52,316 nucleotides of DNA, from assembly GCA_017473225.1 (NCBI GenBank), contig JAFUMG010000009.1, positions 1 to 52,316 on the forward strand, in the 5' to 3' direction. Within the stretch, counting starts at the first letter, position 1, and every line of letters starts with the position of its first letter. Both the position numbers and the translations under genes were made by a program. The notes under the pieces were generated by a model. The model was not told the origin of the DNA. It did no database searches and was given only the letters and a program-made list of their open reading frames with translations. Below, piece by piece: positions 23,927 to 31,721 of this stretch. Source of the stretch: Oscillospiraceae bacterium. Its GTDB lineage: Bacteria; Bacillota; Clostridia; Oscillospirales; Oscillospiraceae.

Positions 23927-25696
23927 TCATCCGCCGTACATGGCGTTTTCGTTGATCTCAAAGCCGTTGGCTTCCAGCCAGGCGAGGGTGTTGACGCAGC
24001 TGTCGTAGACGTAGAAGGCGATCCAGACCTCCTGGTCCGTGGTTTCGCCGGGGACAGTGGGGACGGCCCACTGGAGTTCCAGGTAGACATGGCTGGGGTC
24101 CTCGTCGCCATGGTGGTAGCCCCAGTCCTGGATCAGGCTGCCAGTCTTGCAGTCGGCGGCCAGGGCCCGCAGCAGTTCGCCGAACCGGTCATCCTCGTAG
24201 AGCTCCGGGTACCGATCCTTGCTGACATACTCGCTGTCCACATAGAGGCTGATGATCCGGTCCGCCACATCCTCCAGCTCCTCCTCGGAGACGCCCAGCA
24301 GGTATTCCACCGTGCTGTAGTATTCCGCCAGCGTCCGGCCCGCTTCGCTGTCCACGGGGATCGAATACCGCCGCTGCAGATAGCTGCCGTCGGTCAGCTC
24401 GTAGTTTATGGAAAGATAGGTAAAGTAGACGCCGTTGCTGTAGGTCATATATTCATCCAGCCGCTCCGCTTCGTCACTGACCGCGTAGCTGTGGATGCTT
24501 CGGATATTCTCGATATCCTCCGGGTCCGTGACGTCGAGATTGCCCCCATTGTTGCGGTAGTAGGTGCTGTAGAAGCTGACGGACTGGATATCCTCCGTTT
24601 TCGGCACATAGCGGACGATGCCGAAGGCATCCAGCTTCACCAGGATCAGGCTCAGGATCAGCGCCGCGGCAATGCCGCCCAGCCCCAGCAGGGACTTGAG
24701 CTGGAAGACCCGGGTGGTGCGCATCAGCAGCATCCGGCCGACGAAGTAGCCCACCACGATGCCCACCGCCAGGAACACATATTCCAGACTGCTGTCAAAG
24801 AGCCGGGCGCACAGCTGCAGGAAGGCGCCCACCACCAGCGTGAACAGCGCCAGGAACACCGGCTCCACCGCCCGGAAGGCGATGAAATCTCCGGCGCTTT
24901 CCAGATCCCGCTTCCGATACAGCGCCAGGGCAGCGGCCCCCAGGGCGATGCCGATGGCGGCGCAGATGAGCAGATAGCCCCAGCTGGTGGGCACGGGGGT
25001 CACTTCCCGGATCACGCTGCTGTAGTAGGGCACGTTCTCCTGCACCCGGGCCACATAGAGATAGTCCGAATTCTCGGCCATGGCATACATGGGGCAGAAG
25101 ATCTCGAACCAGTCCGGCCGGAGGGTGACACCGTACATCAGGGGCTCATAGAGGGTGCCGGCGAACCAGTAGGCCAGCAGGGACAGGAAATTGATCAGGC
25201 CATAAACCAGGATCTGGGCAAAGCGGTTGCCCGTCAGCATGACGCTGAAAACGCCGGTGCCGAAGAAGAACAGATATTGCAGCATCACGGCCAGCAGCCA
25301 CCACAGCGCCGCGCTCCAGCCCGCTCCCAGCATACACAGGGCCACCAGGACGAATACCAGGCAGGGCGCCAGGGCCATCAGGAGGCCGGCGGCGGTGTGG
25401 GTGCAGAACCAGCACTCCCGCCGCAGGGGCAGGGCGTGGAGGGCGTTACACAGCCGGGCATTATACAGGTCGCCGAAGAGGAGCTGGACGTTCAGAGCCG
25501 CGTAGCACAGGTTCACCCCCGCCATGATCTGGATGAACGTCACTACATTCTGGGTCCGGGCGTAATCCATGCCCACGTCCAGAAGTCCCAGGAGCACCAG
25601 CAGCAGGAACAGGGTATAGAGGATCCACACCGGCGCGAACCGGGTCAGATCCTTTTTGAATACCGTGGGATTAAAGAATGATGTTCTTGACTTCAT
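23927..25696 (-). CDS. ABC-2-type exporter permease with large extracytoplasmic part
   Basis: A 589-residue membrane protein, the transmembrane partner of the ATPase upstream. The first half has about six helices (near residues 20-42, 52-70, 98-125, 132-150, 158-180 and 235-255); two or three more follow to about 345 (VFLALFTLVVGAFLQLC, VFLAVGIVVGYFVG, LGGIAAALILSLIL). The last 240 residues are soluble and acidic. It resembles permeases of YtrA/GntR-linked ABC systems, which often respond to cell-wall antibiotics; substrate unproven. The start lies 26 bases inside the ATPase gene, so the two are translationally coupled. Confidence 0.85.
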   Translation of the reverse strand: MKSRTSFFNPTVFKKDLTRFAPVWILYTLFLLLVLLGLLDVGMDYARTQNVVTFIQIMAGVNLCYAALNVQLLFGDLYNARLCNALHALPLRRECWFCTHTAAGLLMALAPCLVFVLVALCMLGAGWSAALWWLLAVMLQYLFFFGTGVFSVMLTGNRFAQILVYGLINFLSLLAYWFAGTLYEPLMYGVTLRPDWFEIFCPMYAMAENSDYLYVARVQENVPYYSSVIREVTPVPTSWGYLLICAAIGIALGAAALALYRKRDLESAGDFIAFRAVEPVFLALFTLVVGAFLQLCARLFDSSLEYVFLAVGIVVGYFVGRMLLMRTTRVFQLKSLLGLGGIAAALILSLILVKLDAFGIVRYVPKTEDIQSVSFYSTYYRNNGGNLDVTDPEDIENIRSIHSYAVSDEAERLDEYMTYSNGVYFTYLSINYELTDGSYLQRRYSIPVDSEAGRTLAEYYSTVEYLLGVSEEELEDVADRIISLYVDSEYVSKDRYPELYEDDRFGELLRALAADCKTGSLIQDWGYHHGDEDPSHVYLELQWAVPTVPGETTDQEVWIAFYVYDSCVNTLAWLEANGFEINENAMYGG

Positions 25697-26552
25697 AGTT
25701 CACACCTCCCAGTTCGTAGATAAAGATCTCCTCCAGCGACAGGGGGAGCACATCGAAGTAAGCGGGGTTGGAAGCGGCGATCCTTTCGGTGATCTCCTGG
25801 GCCGTGCCCCGGAGGATATAGGTCCGCAGGCGGCCGGAGCTGCTCTCATGGAGGATATCCAGCCCCCCGGGAAGCTCGCCCACCAGCTGGAGCTTCACGG
25901 TGCTGCCCTGCATATCCGCCAGGCTCCGCTCCAGCAGCATCCGTCCGTGGTCCATGATGCCCACATGGTCGCAGACATCCTCCAGCTCCCGCAGGTTGTG
26001 GGAGGAGATCAGCACCGTGGTGCCGTACTCCGCCACGTCCGACAGGATCAGGCTCATGACCTGCCGCCGCATCACGGGGTCCAGGCCGTCCACCGGCTCA
26101 TCCAGGATCAGCACGTCGGGCCGGCAGCAGATGGCCAGATGGAAGGCCGCCTGCTTCTGCATACCCTTGGAAAAGCGGCGGATGGGGCTCTTCTTCGGCA
26201 GATCAAAGACCCGGTACAGCCGCTCGAACAGAGCCTGGTCGAATTTGGGATAGAGCCCGGCGTAGTACCGGCGCATATCCTCCAGGGTAGCAGAGGGGAA
26301 GTAGAAGATCTCGTCGGGGATGTAGCCGATCCGGGCCTTGGCGGCAGGATTTTCATAGATGGGCACGCCCTCCATGGTGATGGAGCCGCTGTCCGGGCGG
26401 TAGACGCCGGTGAGATGGCGGATGGCGGTACTCTTGCCCGCGCCGTTGGGGCCCACCAGGCCGTAGACCGTACCCCTGGGCACCGTCATGGTCAGATCGT
26501 CCAGGGCCCGGAAGGCGCCGAAGGTCTTGGTGACGTTTTTCAGTTCAAGCAT
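25671..26552 (-). CDS. ABC transporter ATP-binding protein, YtrB/CcmA-like
   Basis: A 293-residue ATPase. It has Walker A GPNGAGKST near residue 37, Q-loop IPDEIFYFPSATL, the signature RRFSKGMQKQ (a relaxed FSKGM form usual for this exporter subgroup), Walker B ADVLILDEPVDGLDP and the switch His ISSHNLRELE. About 80 C-terminal residues form the accessory domain seen in ABC-2 exporters. It lies 3 bases after the GntR regulator stop and overlaps the permease gene. Confidence 0.93.
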   Translation of the reverse strand: MLELKNVTKTFGAFRALDDLTMTVPRGTVYGLVGPNGAGKSTAIRHLTGVYRPDSGSITMEGVPIYENPAAKARIGYIPDEIFYFPSATLEDMRRYYAGLYPKFDQALFERLYRVFDLPKKSPIRRFSKGMQKQAAFHLAICCRPDVLILDEPVDGLDPVMRRQVMSLILSDVAEYGTTVLISSHNLRELEDVCDHVGIMDHGRMLLERSLADMQGSTVKLQLVGELPGGLDILHESSSGRLRTYILRGTAQEITERIAASNPAYFDVLPLSLEEIFIYELGGVNYEVKNIIL

Positions 26553-26555
26553 AAC

Positions 26556-26912
26556 TCATTCCTCCTTTGGGAGCCGTTCGATCAGAGCGTCCCGGGTAAC
26601 GCCGAGGCGCAGCAGCGCGGCGGCGGTCTTGTCGAAGGCAGCCAGCAGCTCCTGCCGCTGCTCCAGGGTGTACTCCGGCAGGCCGCAGACGAAGCAGCCC
26701 TTGCCGGGGACGGTGGCGATCCACCCTTCCGCTTCCAGCTGGCGGTAGGACCGCTGGATGGTATTGGGGTTGATGGACAGCTCCGCCGCCAGCTCCCGGA
26801 CGCTGGGCAGCTTATCGCCGCTTTGCAAGATCCCCGCCGCGATCTGCTCCCGGTAGCCGTCCGCGATCTGGGCATAAATGGGACGGGTGTCACGATAGTC
26901 CAGGTGTACCAC
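26556..26912 (-). CDS. GntR-family regulator, YtrA subgroup
   Basis: A 118-residue repressor, probably of its own operon. The N-terminal winged helix reads PIYAQIADGYREQIAAGILQSGDKLPSVRELAAELSINPNTIQRSYRQLEAEGWI, then a short dimerising helix (residues 80-118) that is typical of the YtrA group, which lacks a large effector domain. Start codon is GTG with AGGAGG 9 bases upstream. A perfect 14-base palindrome sits immediately downstream of the promoter -10 and is the likely operator. Confidence 0.92.
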   Translation of the reverse strand: MVHLDYRDTRPIYAQIADGYREQIAAGILQSGDKLPSVRELAAELSINPNTIQRSYRQLEAEGWIATVPGKGCFVCGLPEYTLEQRQELLAAFDKTAAALLRLGVTRDALIERLPKEE

Positions 26913-26946
26913 GTTGCATCTCCTCCTTGCGTATGAAGTGTATCAT

Positions 26947-26991
26947 CTGTACTAGTACAGTTACTATAACAGTTCATACAGTCCCTGTCAA
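26947..26991 (-). promoter_or_regulatory. Promoter and probable GntR operator of the ABC unit
   Basis: On the minus strand: TTGACA (26986-26991), 17-base spacer, TATAGT (26963-26968), then the perfect palindrome CTGTACTAGTACAG at 26947-26960 over the transcription start. A bound GntR dimer there would block transcription. Confidence 0.8.
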
Positions 26992-27011
26992 GATGGTTAA
27001 GAAAGTCTTAA

Positions 27012-27262
27012 ATTGTAGGTCATCGTACTCTTAGCGGCGAAGCCGCGTACCTTCCCCCGGGGGGAAGGTGGCCCGGCTCAAGCCGGGTCGGATGAGGAAT
27101 GCGGGCGGTCATGTCATAGTTTAGAACAGAGCGAAGGCCTATTCTATGTTGAAACTTCGGTGTAGGCCTGATACAGATATCAAAACAGAAGATTTCCGCC
27201 CGCATTCCTCATCAGTCACCGCCTTGCGGCGGCGACAGCTTCCCCCCGGGGGAAGCCTTAGG
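27012..27262 (-). repeat. Repeat D, copy 2
   Basis: Begins near an AAATTGTAGGTCATCG border. The palindrome with ends GATGAGGAATGCGGGC and GCCCGCATTCCTCATC spans about 27091-27210, with CCCCCGGGGG stretches outside. No gene in the gap. Confidence 0.85.
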
Positions 27263-27324
27263 CGCTTTACATATCTCCTCCCGCCCGCGCATAGGCTGTA
27301 CCACTATCACATGGAGGGATCATT

Positions 27325-28479
27325 ATGAAACGGGTCGGATGGATTTTGATCGTTTTTTCGCTGCTGGCGGGGCTTCTGCCCGTGACGGGGCAGGCGGCGC
27401 AGCTGGATGTGGCCGGAAAAAGCGCGGTGCTGATGGATGTGGCCACCGGGACGGTGCTCTATGAGCAGAACGCCCATGAGCCCCTGGCCCCCGCTTCCGT
27501 CACCAAGGTCATGACCATGCTGCTGATCATGGAGGCGGTGGATTCCGGGAAGATCGGCTGGGAGGATCCTGTCACCGCCTCCGAAGCCGCCGCGGCCAAG
27601 GGCGGGAGCCAGATCTACCTGAAGGTGGGGGAGAGCCTGTCCGTCAGCGATATGCTCAAATCCATCGCCGTCTCCTCCGCCAACGACTGTGCCTGCGCCA
27701 TGGCCGAGCACATCGCCGGGTCCGAGACCGCCTTCGTGGAGCTGATGAACGCCAGGGCGGCGGAGCTGGGGATGAACGACACCCATTTCGTCAACTGCAC
27801 CGGCCTGGATGACGACGACTCCGCCAAAGAGCACCGGACCTCCGCCTACGACATCGCCCTCATGAGCCGGGAGCTGCTGAAAAACCACCCGGATATCCAG
27901 AAATTCACCACCATCTGGATGGATACCGTCCGGGACGGGGCCTTCGGCCTGTCCAATACCAACAAGATGGTGCGTTTCTATTCCGGCTGCACCGGGCTGA
28001 AGACCGGGTTCACCTCCAACGCGGGCTACTGCCTTTCCGCTTCCGCGGAGCGGGAGGGGCTGGCGCTGATCGCGGTGGTCATGGGGGCGGAGACCTCCGC
28101 CGACCGGTTCGCCGCCTGCAAATCTATGCTGGACTACGGCTTCGCCAATTTCGCCCTCTATACCCCGGCCCTTCAGGAGGGGGCGTCGGTCCCCGTGAAG
28201 CTGGGGGCCGCCCCGGCGGTCAGCGCCGTCCCCGGCGGGGAGACAGCCCTGCTGATCGACAAAGCCCAGCGGGGGGCCATCACCACGGAGATCACCCTGG
28301 AGGAATCCGTCACCGCCCCGGTGAGTCGCGGCGCGCGGTTGGGGACGCTGGTGATCAAAGCCGGGGAGCAGACCCTGACCCAGGTCCCCCTGGTGGCGGA
28401 GGAAGGGATCGACCGCCTGACCTGGGGCCAGATCACCGGAAAGCTCCTCCGCCGCGCCGCTATGGCGAAGGAAATATAG
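27325..28479 (+). CDS. D-alanyl-D-alanine carboxypeptidase, DacF/PBP5-type
   Basis: A 384-residue exported low-molecular-weight penicillin-binding protein that trims the terminal D-Ala of peptidoglycan stem peptides. Signal peptide of about 25 residues, then the three serine-enzyme motifs: S-V-T-K (PASVTKVMTML), S-A-N (SSANDCACAM) and K-T-G (GLKTGFTSNAG). A C-terminal beta-rich PBP5 domain follows from about residue 280. The start has GGAGGG upstream. A repeat E element follows closely, so it is monocistronic. Confidence 0.93.
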   Translation: MKRVGWILIVFSLLAGLLPVTGQAAQLDVAGKSAVLMDVATGTVLYEQNAHEPLAPASVTKVMTMLLIMEAVDSGKIGWEDPVTASEAAAAKGGSQIYLKVGESLSVSDMLKSIAVSSANDCACAMAEHIAGSETAFVELMNARAAELGMNDTHFVNCTGLDDDDSAKEHRTSAYDIALMSRELLKNHPDIQKFTTIWMDTVRDGAFGLSNTNKMVRFYSGCTGLKTGFTSNAGYCLSASAEREGLALIAVVMGAETSADRFAACKSMLDYGFANFALYTPALQEGASVPVKLGAAPAVSAVPGGETALLIDKAQRGAITTEITLEESVTAPVSRGARLGTLVIKAGEQTLTQVPLVAEEGIDRLTWGQITGKLLRRAAMAKEI

Positions 28480-28492
28480 GCGGCAGCTTCAG

Positions 28493-28665
28493 GTCGTAGT
28501 GTATCGCACTGCCTGCGGCCTCACAATGCAAAATTCAAAATGCAAAATGCAGAATGATGGTGTGCGCGAAGCGCACGATTAAAATTATTTCCGCAGGAAA
28601 TACCACAATTTCGCATTTTGCATTCAGCATTCTGCATTTCGCGCCGCTACACGATAAACTGCAAT
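28493..28665. repeat. Repeat E copy 3 inside the shared border pair
   Basis: Outer borders CGTAGTGTATCGCAC and ACGATAAACTGCAATT. Inside, arms of ATGCAAAATTC/GCAGAAT type at 28526 and GCATTTTGCATTCAGC to 28637 enclose a core with GTGCGCGAAGCGCAC and TTTCCGCAGGAAA hairpins. The gap to 28740 holds nothing else except AGGAGG. Confidence 0.88.
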
Positions 28666-28739
28666 TCCCCAGCCCGTGAATAAATCTCCCAGCTCTGGCA
28701 AACAATACCTGCGTCAAATCATTTGAGGAGGTTTATTCT

Positions 28740-29951
28740 ATGTTCCCGAAACGTGTTCTTTGCCTGCTGGCGGCGGTCTGCTGCCTGATGGGGCTGTCCA
28801 TTCCCGCCATGGCGGCGGAGGTGGACTGCGACAGCACCTATTGCTTCTCCGCGGAGGATTTCTCCGGCGAGGCGTCCTTCACCGGCATCTGCGTCACCGG
28901 CGTCCCGGAAGCCGGGGCGGTGACGCTGGGGACCCGGATCATCCAGTCCGGGGATATCCTGACGGCGGGGCAGTTGGCCCAGCTGACCTTCCAGCCGGTC
29001 CGCAGCGACGCCGATCAGGAAGCGGTGCTGACCTATCTGCCCATTTTTGAGGACCATGTGGCCGAATGCGCCGCCATGACCATCGCCGTCATCGGCAAGC
29101 AGGACCAGGCCCCCGTGGCGGAGGACTCCGCCATGGAGACCTACAAGAATCTGCCCAATGAGGCCATGCTGAAGGTCAAGGACCCGGAGGGCCAGCCCCT
29201 GACCTATACCGTCACCCGCCAGCCCCGGCGGGGCGAGGTGGCCATCCGGGAGGACGGCAGCTTCATCTACACCCCCAAGAAAAATAAGGTAGGCGTCGAT
29301 TCCTTCACCTACACCGCCACGGACCCCGCCGGGAACGTGTCCCGGGAAGCCACCGTCACCATCACCATCATGAAGCCCACCGACGCCCAGCAGTACGCCG
29401 ATACCGCGAACAGCAGCTGCCGCTTCGCCGCCGAGTGGATGAAGAATACCGGCATTTTCGTGGCCGAGCGTGTGGGGGGCAACAGCTGCTTCCAGCCTGA
29501 GAAGGAAGTGACCCGGGGCGAATTTCTGACCATGCTGGTAGGGGCCCTGGACATTCCTCTGGAGGAGGATACTGCCTATACCGGCTACACCGACGAATCC
29601 CCCGACTGGCTGAAGCCCTATCTGGCGGCGGCCATGCGCAGCGGCCTGACGGTTGGCTGGCCGGAAGGCGACACCTTCAACGCCGGGGCCGCCATCACCG
29701 GGGCAGAAGCGGCGGTGATGCTGCAGAACGCCCTGAGTCTGGGCCTGCCGGAGGAGGCTGAAGCTGCCGCCGAGGTCCAGGAAGCCATCCCCACCTGGGC
29801 CTGCGACGCCATGACCGCCCTGGAGTGCAACGGCATCAGCCTGGACGCCCAGGCCAATCTGACCCGGGGCGACGCGGCGCAGCTGCTGTATCAGGTCTCC
29901 CTCCTGGCCGACGAGGCTCCCGGGATGACCGTGCTGAACGTGGCGCAGTAA
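28740..29951 (+). CDS. Surface protein with cadherin-like domain and SLH-like C-terminus
   Basis: A 403-residue exported protein. The signal peptide ends near AMAAE (residue 26). Residues about 27-125 form an unassigned beta-rich domain. Residues about 125-215 look like a bacterial cadherin/Big domain (PLTYTVTRQPRRGEVAIRE, FIYTPKKNKVGVDSFTYTATDPAGNVS). From about 235 there are degenerate SLH-type units (AAEWMKNTGIF, VTRGEFLTMLVGAL, LTRGDAAQLLYQV) that would hold it to secondary wall polymer. Probable structural or adhesive role; ligand unknown. AGGAGG lies upstream of the ATG. Confidence 0.8.
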   Translation: MFPKRVLCLLAAVCCLMGLSIPAMAAEVDCDSTYCFSAEDFSGEASFTGICVTGVPEAGAVTLGTRIIQSGDILTAGQLAQLTFQPVRSDADQEAVLTYLPIFEDHVAECAAMTIAVIGKQDQAPVAEDSAMETYKNLPNEAMLKVKDPEGQPLTYTVTRQPRRGEVAIREDGSFIYTPKKNKVGVDSFTYTATDPAGNVSREATVTITIMKPTDAQQYADTANSSCRFAAEWMKNTGIFVAERVGGNSCFQPEKEVTRGEFLTMLVGALDIPLEEDTAYTGYTDESPDWLKPYLAAAMRSGLTVGWPEGDTFNAGAAITGAEAAVMLQNALSLGLPEEAEAAAEVQEAIPTWACDAMTALECNGISLDAQANLTRGDAAQLLYQVSLLADEAPGMTVLNVAQ

Positions 29952-30012
29952 ATTGCGGTTGTAGTTATCAGCTTTAAACAGCACGCACAGCAGAAAGCCA
30001 ACAAAAGCAGCT

Positions 30013-30121
30013 GTCATCCTGAGCGAGCGGAGCGAGTCGAAGGATCTTCGCACTTATTTAACCGCAAATCTCAACAAAGTGCGTAGATCCCTCGACTTCG
30101 TTTCACTTCGCTCGGGATGAC
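30013..30121. repeat. Repeat A, copy 3
   Basis: 109 bases with inverted ends GTCATCCTGAGCGAGC and GCTCGGGATGAC. Outer border variants TGTAGTTATCAGCTTTAAAC (29963) and GAAAACCGATAACGACAAAT (to about 30180) enclose it. It follows the 29951 stop closely. Confidence 0.88.
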
Positions 30122-30215
30122 ATACTTGTTTCATTGTGCGTTTTTACAACTTGCTTACGAAAACCGATAACGACAAATGTAGTTTTTATCTCTCGGGACT
30201 TTCTCTACAGTCTGA

Positions 30216-30252
30216 CCGCCCCGCCTGGGTTTCAGGCGGGGCGGCGTATTTT
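30216..30252 (+). terminator. Orphan terminator hairpin
   Basis: CCGCCCCGCCTG-GGTTT-CAGGCGGGGCGG followed by CGTATTTT. It is 260 bases past the nearest upstream gene end and just before the next promoter; it may have served the 28740 gene before repeat A arrived. Confidence 0.65.
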
Positions 30253-30270
30253 CGCGAAAGGCGGCGCGGG

Positions 30271-30299
30271 TTGTCAAATCAGCGGGGCCGTGGTATAAT
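30271..30299 (+). promoter_or_regulatory. Promoter of the small lipoprotein gene
   Basis: TTGTCA (30271-30276), 17-base spacer, extended TGGTATAAT with TATAAT at 30294-30299. Confidence 0.75.
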
Positions 30300-30323
30300 C
30301 GGCGGACAGAGGAGGGATCTGTC

Positions 30324-30704
30324 ATGAAAAAAGCGATCGCCCTGCTGCTGGCGCTGCTGTGCCTGGGCCTGTGGGGCTGCGGCGAAGAGCCCGTCGATTA
30401 CGCTTCCGCCATTCTGGGCACCTGGTACGCCGTGGAATATGAAAGCGAGGTCGTGGAATTCCGGGAGGACGGCATCGTGGCCGACACCTTCAGCGGCAAT
30501 ACCGACTATGGCAATTATATCGTGGACAACGAAAACGCCCGGATCTGGGTGAATTTCGGCGACGACGTCTTTTCCATGGAGATCACCGAGGAAGAGGGCC
30601 GTCTGATCATCCTGGACAACAACGGCACCCTGGTCCGTGAAGAAGACCGGGACGCCTACCGTGAAGCCTACCAGGCCAAAAAAGCAGCGGCAAAAGCCGG
30701 CTGA
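30324..30704 (+). CDS. Small lipoprotein of unknown function
   Basis: A 126-residue exported lipoprotein (hydrophobic segment then LWGC, Cys19). The mature part reads like a small beta-barrel of the lipocalin-like type: ILGTWYAVEYESEVVEFREDG near the start, IVDNENARIWV, SMEITEEEGRLIILDNNGTLVRE, then a charged Lys/Ala tail. No enzymatic motif is seen. It has its own promoter and AGGAGG. A repeat C copy begins 7 bases after its stop. Confidence 0.75.
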   Translation: MKKAIALLLALLCLGLWGCGEEPVDYASAILGTWYAVEYESEVVEFREDGIVADTFSGNTDYGNYIVDNENARIWVNFGDDVFSMEITEEEGRLIILDNNGTLVREEDRDAYREAYQAKKAAAKAG

Positions 30705-30711
30705 TGGTTTC

Positions 30712-30954
30712 AAATTGTAGTTTATCTGTCAGTTGTCTGCCGCACCCAAAGGCCCCCTTGTGTAAAGGGGGCTGGCTCGGCAATAGCCGAGACTGGGGGA
30801 TTGTGCAGCAGAAGGCTGAAATAACCACCAGCATTACGGCGAATTCGTACTGCAGCGCAGCAATCCCTCAGTCAAAAATCGGAGATTTTTGACAGCTCCC
30901 TTTACACAAGGGAGCCTTGGGGCGCTCCCGCGCCAGTATGATAACCTACAATTT
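30712..30954 (+). repeat. Repeat C, copy 3
   Basis: 243 bases, AAATTGTAGTTTATCTG to GATAACCTACAATTT, in the opposite orientation to copies 1 and 2. Confidence 0.9.
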
Positions 30955-30974
30955 AAAATCCCATGACACATTGG

Positions 30975-31003
30975 ACCGGCGGGGGGAGCCCCGCCGGTTT
31001 TGC
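30975..31003 (+). terminator. Terminator-like hairpin after repeat C copy 3
   Basis: ACCGGCGGGG-GGAG-CCCCGCCGGT followed by TTTGC. It lies 270 bases past the lipoprotein stop, with repeat C in between. Confidence 0.6.
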
Positions 31004-31072
31004 ATTGATATTACCCATCTGTATTCCAGGCAACGGCAAAGGCCGTCCCTATTTTTACCCATGCGAGGAACC

Positions 31073-31107
31073 GAAAACCGGGAGCGGCAATGCCGCTCCC
31101 GGTTTTA
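31073..31107 (-). terminator. Terminator of the RHH gene
   Basis: AACCGGGAGCGGC-ATT-GCCGCTCCCGGTT with T-runs on both sides, 5 bases past the RHH gene's stop. Confidence 0.8.
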
Positions 31108-31111
31108 CGCT

Positions 31112-31294
31112 CTATTCGATCTCGATATTTTTAACGCCATGCTCCAGAATCAGGTTGATGATCTCATTCCTGGAGCGGTTTGATGCGTTCGCCAGCGCGT
31201 CCAATTCCGCAAGCACTTCTTCACGGATGCGAATGGAAATTACCCGGTTCCCATCGTCGTATTTTCGCTTGATCTTCAATGGTTCATTTCCCAC
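31112..31294 (-). CDS. Ribbon-helix-helix DNA-binding protein
   Basis: A 60-residue regulator of the CopG/Arc class: the strand NRVISIRIREEVLAELDALANASNRSRNEIINLIL contains the beta strand (VISIRI), helix A and a second helix after SNRSRNE. The frame extends upstream to 31336, but a TATAAT (31322-31327, minus strand) lies in that extension, so I place the start at GTG 31294 (GAGGTG upstream). It has no adjacent toxin gene. It is divergent from the 31404 gene and an inverted repeat over its -10 is a likely autoregulatory site. Confidence 0.8.
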   Translation of the reverse strand: MGNEPLKIKRKYDDGNRVISIRIREEVLAELDALANASNRSRNEIINLILEHGVKNIEIE

Positions 31295-31307
31295 TACAAA
31301 CACCTCG

Positions 31308-31332
31308 CAATCTATATCGCTATTATAGATTG
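31308..31332 (-). promoter_or_regulatory. Inverted repeat over the RHH gene -10
   Basis: CAATCTATA (31308-31316) and TATAGATTG (31324-31332) are perfect 9-base arms separated by 7 bases. The minus-strand TATAAT lies in the right arm and gap, and a TTGACA (31330-31335) on the plus strand overlaps the end, so a protein bound here could control both divergent genes. Confidence 0.6.
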
Positions 31333-31403
31333 ACAAAGGATATCAAAATATATTACAACATGAATACATATAGAATACTTCGTTTGTGCAAAGGAGCGCC
31401 ATC

Positions 31404-31676
31404 ATGGACCAAAGGCAAAAGAAGATACTCGATCAGCTGTGGGAGGAACCTTCCGAAGAAGTCCTGCGTGTACAGGAACTGGAGGACGAGCTGAATGTGC
31501 TTGAGCAACAGGTATTTGAGATCGCGCGCCAGCTTCCGGACGCCCAGCGAACGATCATAGAAGGCTTTCTCTACAGCACGGCAGAACTCGAACTATACAC
31601 TGTCGTTCAAGCCTATAAAAAGGGCAAGGAGCTGGGCATAGAAATCGGGAAACATCAAAATATGCCGCTGTATTAG
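31404..31676 (+). CDS. Small helical protein of unknown function
   Basis: A 90-residue acidic, all-helical protein (MDQRQKKILDQLWEEPSEEV, then ELEDELNVLEQQVFEIARQL as a probable coiled coil). I do not recognise the family. The start is 31404 with AAAGGAG 7 bases upstream; an upstream in-frame ATG has no site. It shares a 109-base divergent promoter region with the RHH gene, so they may be coregulated. Its low-GC, Ile/Glu-rich composition differs from neighbouring genes, which hints at acquisition. Confidence 0.7.
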   Translation: MDQRQKKILDQLWEEPSEEVLRVQELEDELNVLEQQVFEIARQLPDAQRTIIEGFLYSTAELELYTVVQAYKKGKELGIEIGKHQNMPLY

Positions 31677-31678
31677 CA

Positions 31679-31710
31679 TAAAAGGCCGATGCTGACGCAT
31701 CGGCCTTTTG
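31679..31710. terminator. Bidirectional terminator
   Basis: AAAGGCCGATGC and GCATCGGCCTTT stem with A and T runs outside, serving the converging genes at 31404 (+) and 31722 (-). Confidence 0.85.
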
Positions 31711-31721
31711 ATATCCAGGTA

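Noticed and set aside
31112-31676. Toxin-antitoxin pair (RHH antitoxin with the 31404 protein)
   Set aside because: The genes are divergent rather than tandem and the 31404 protein has no toxin-like motif; kept only as a possibly coregulated pair.
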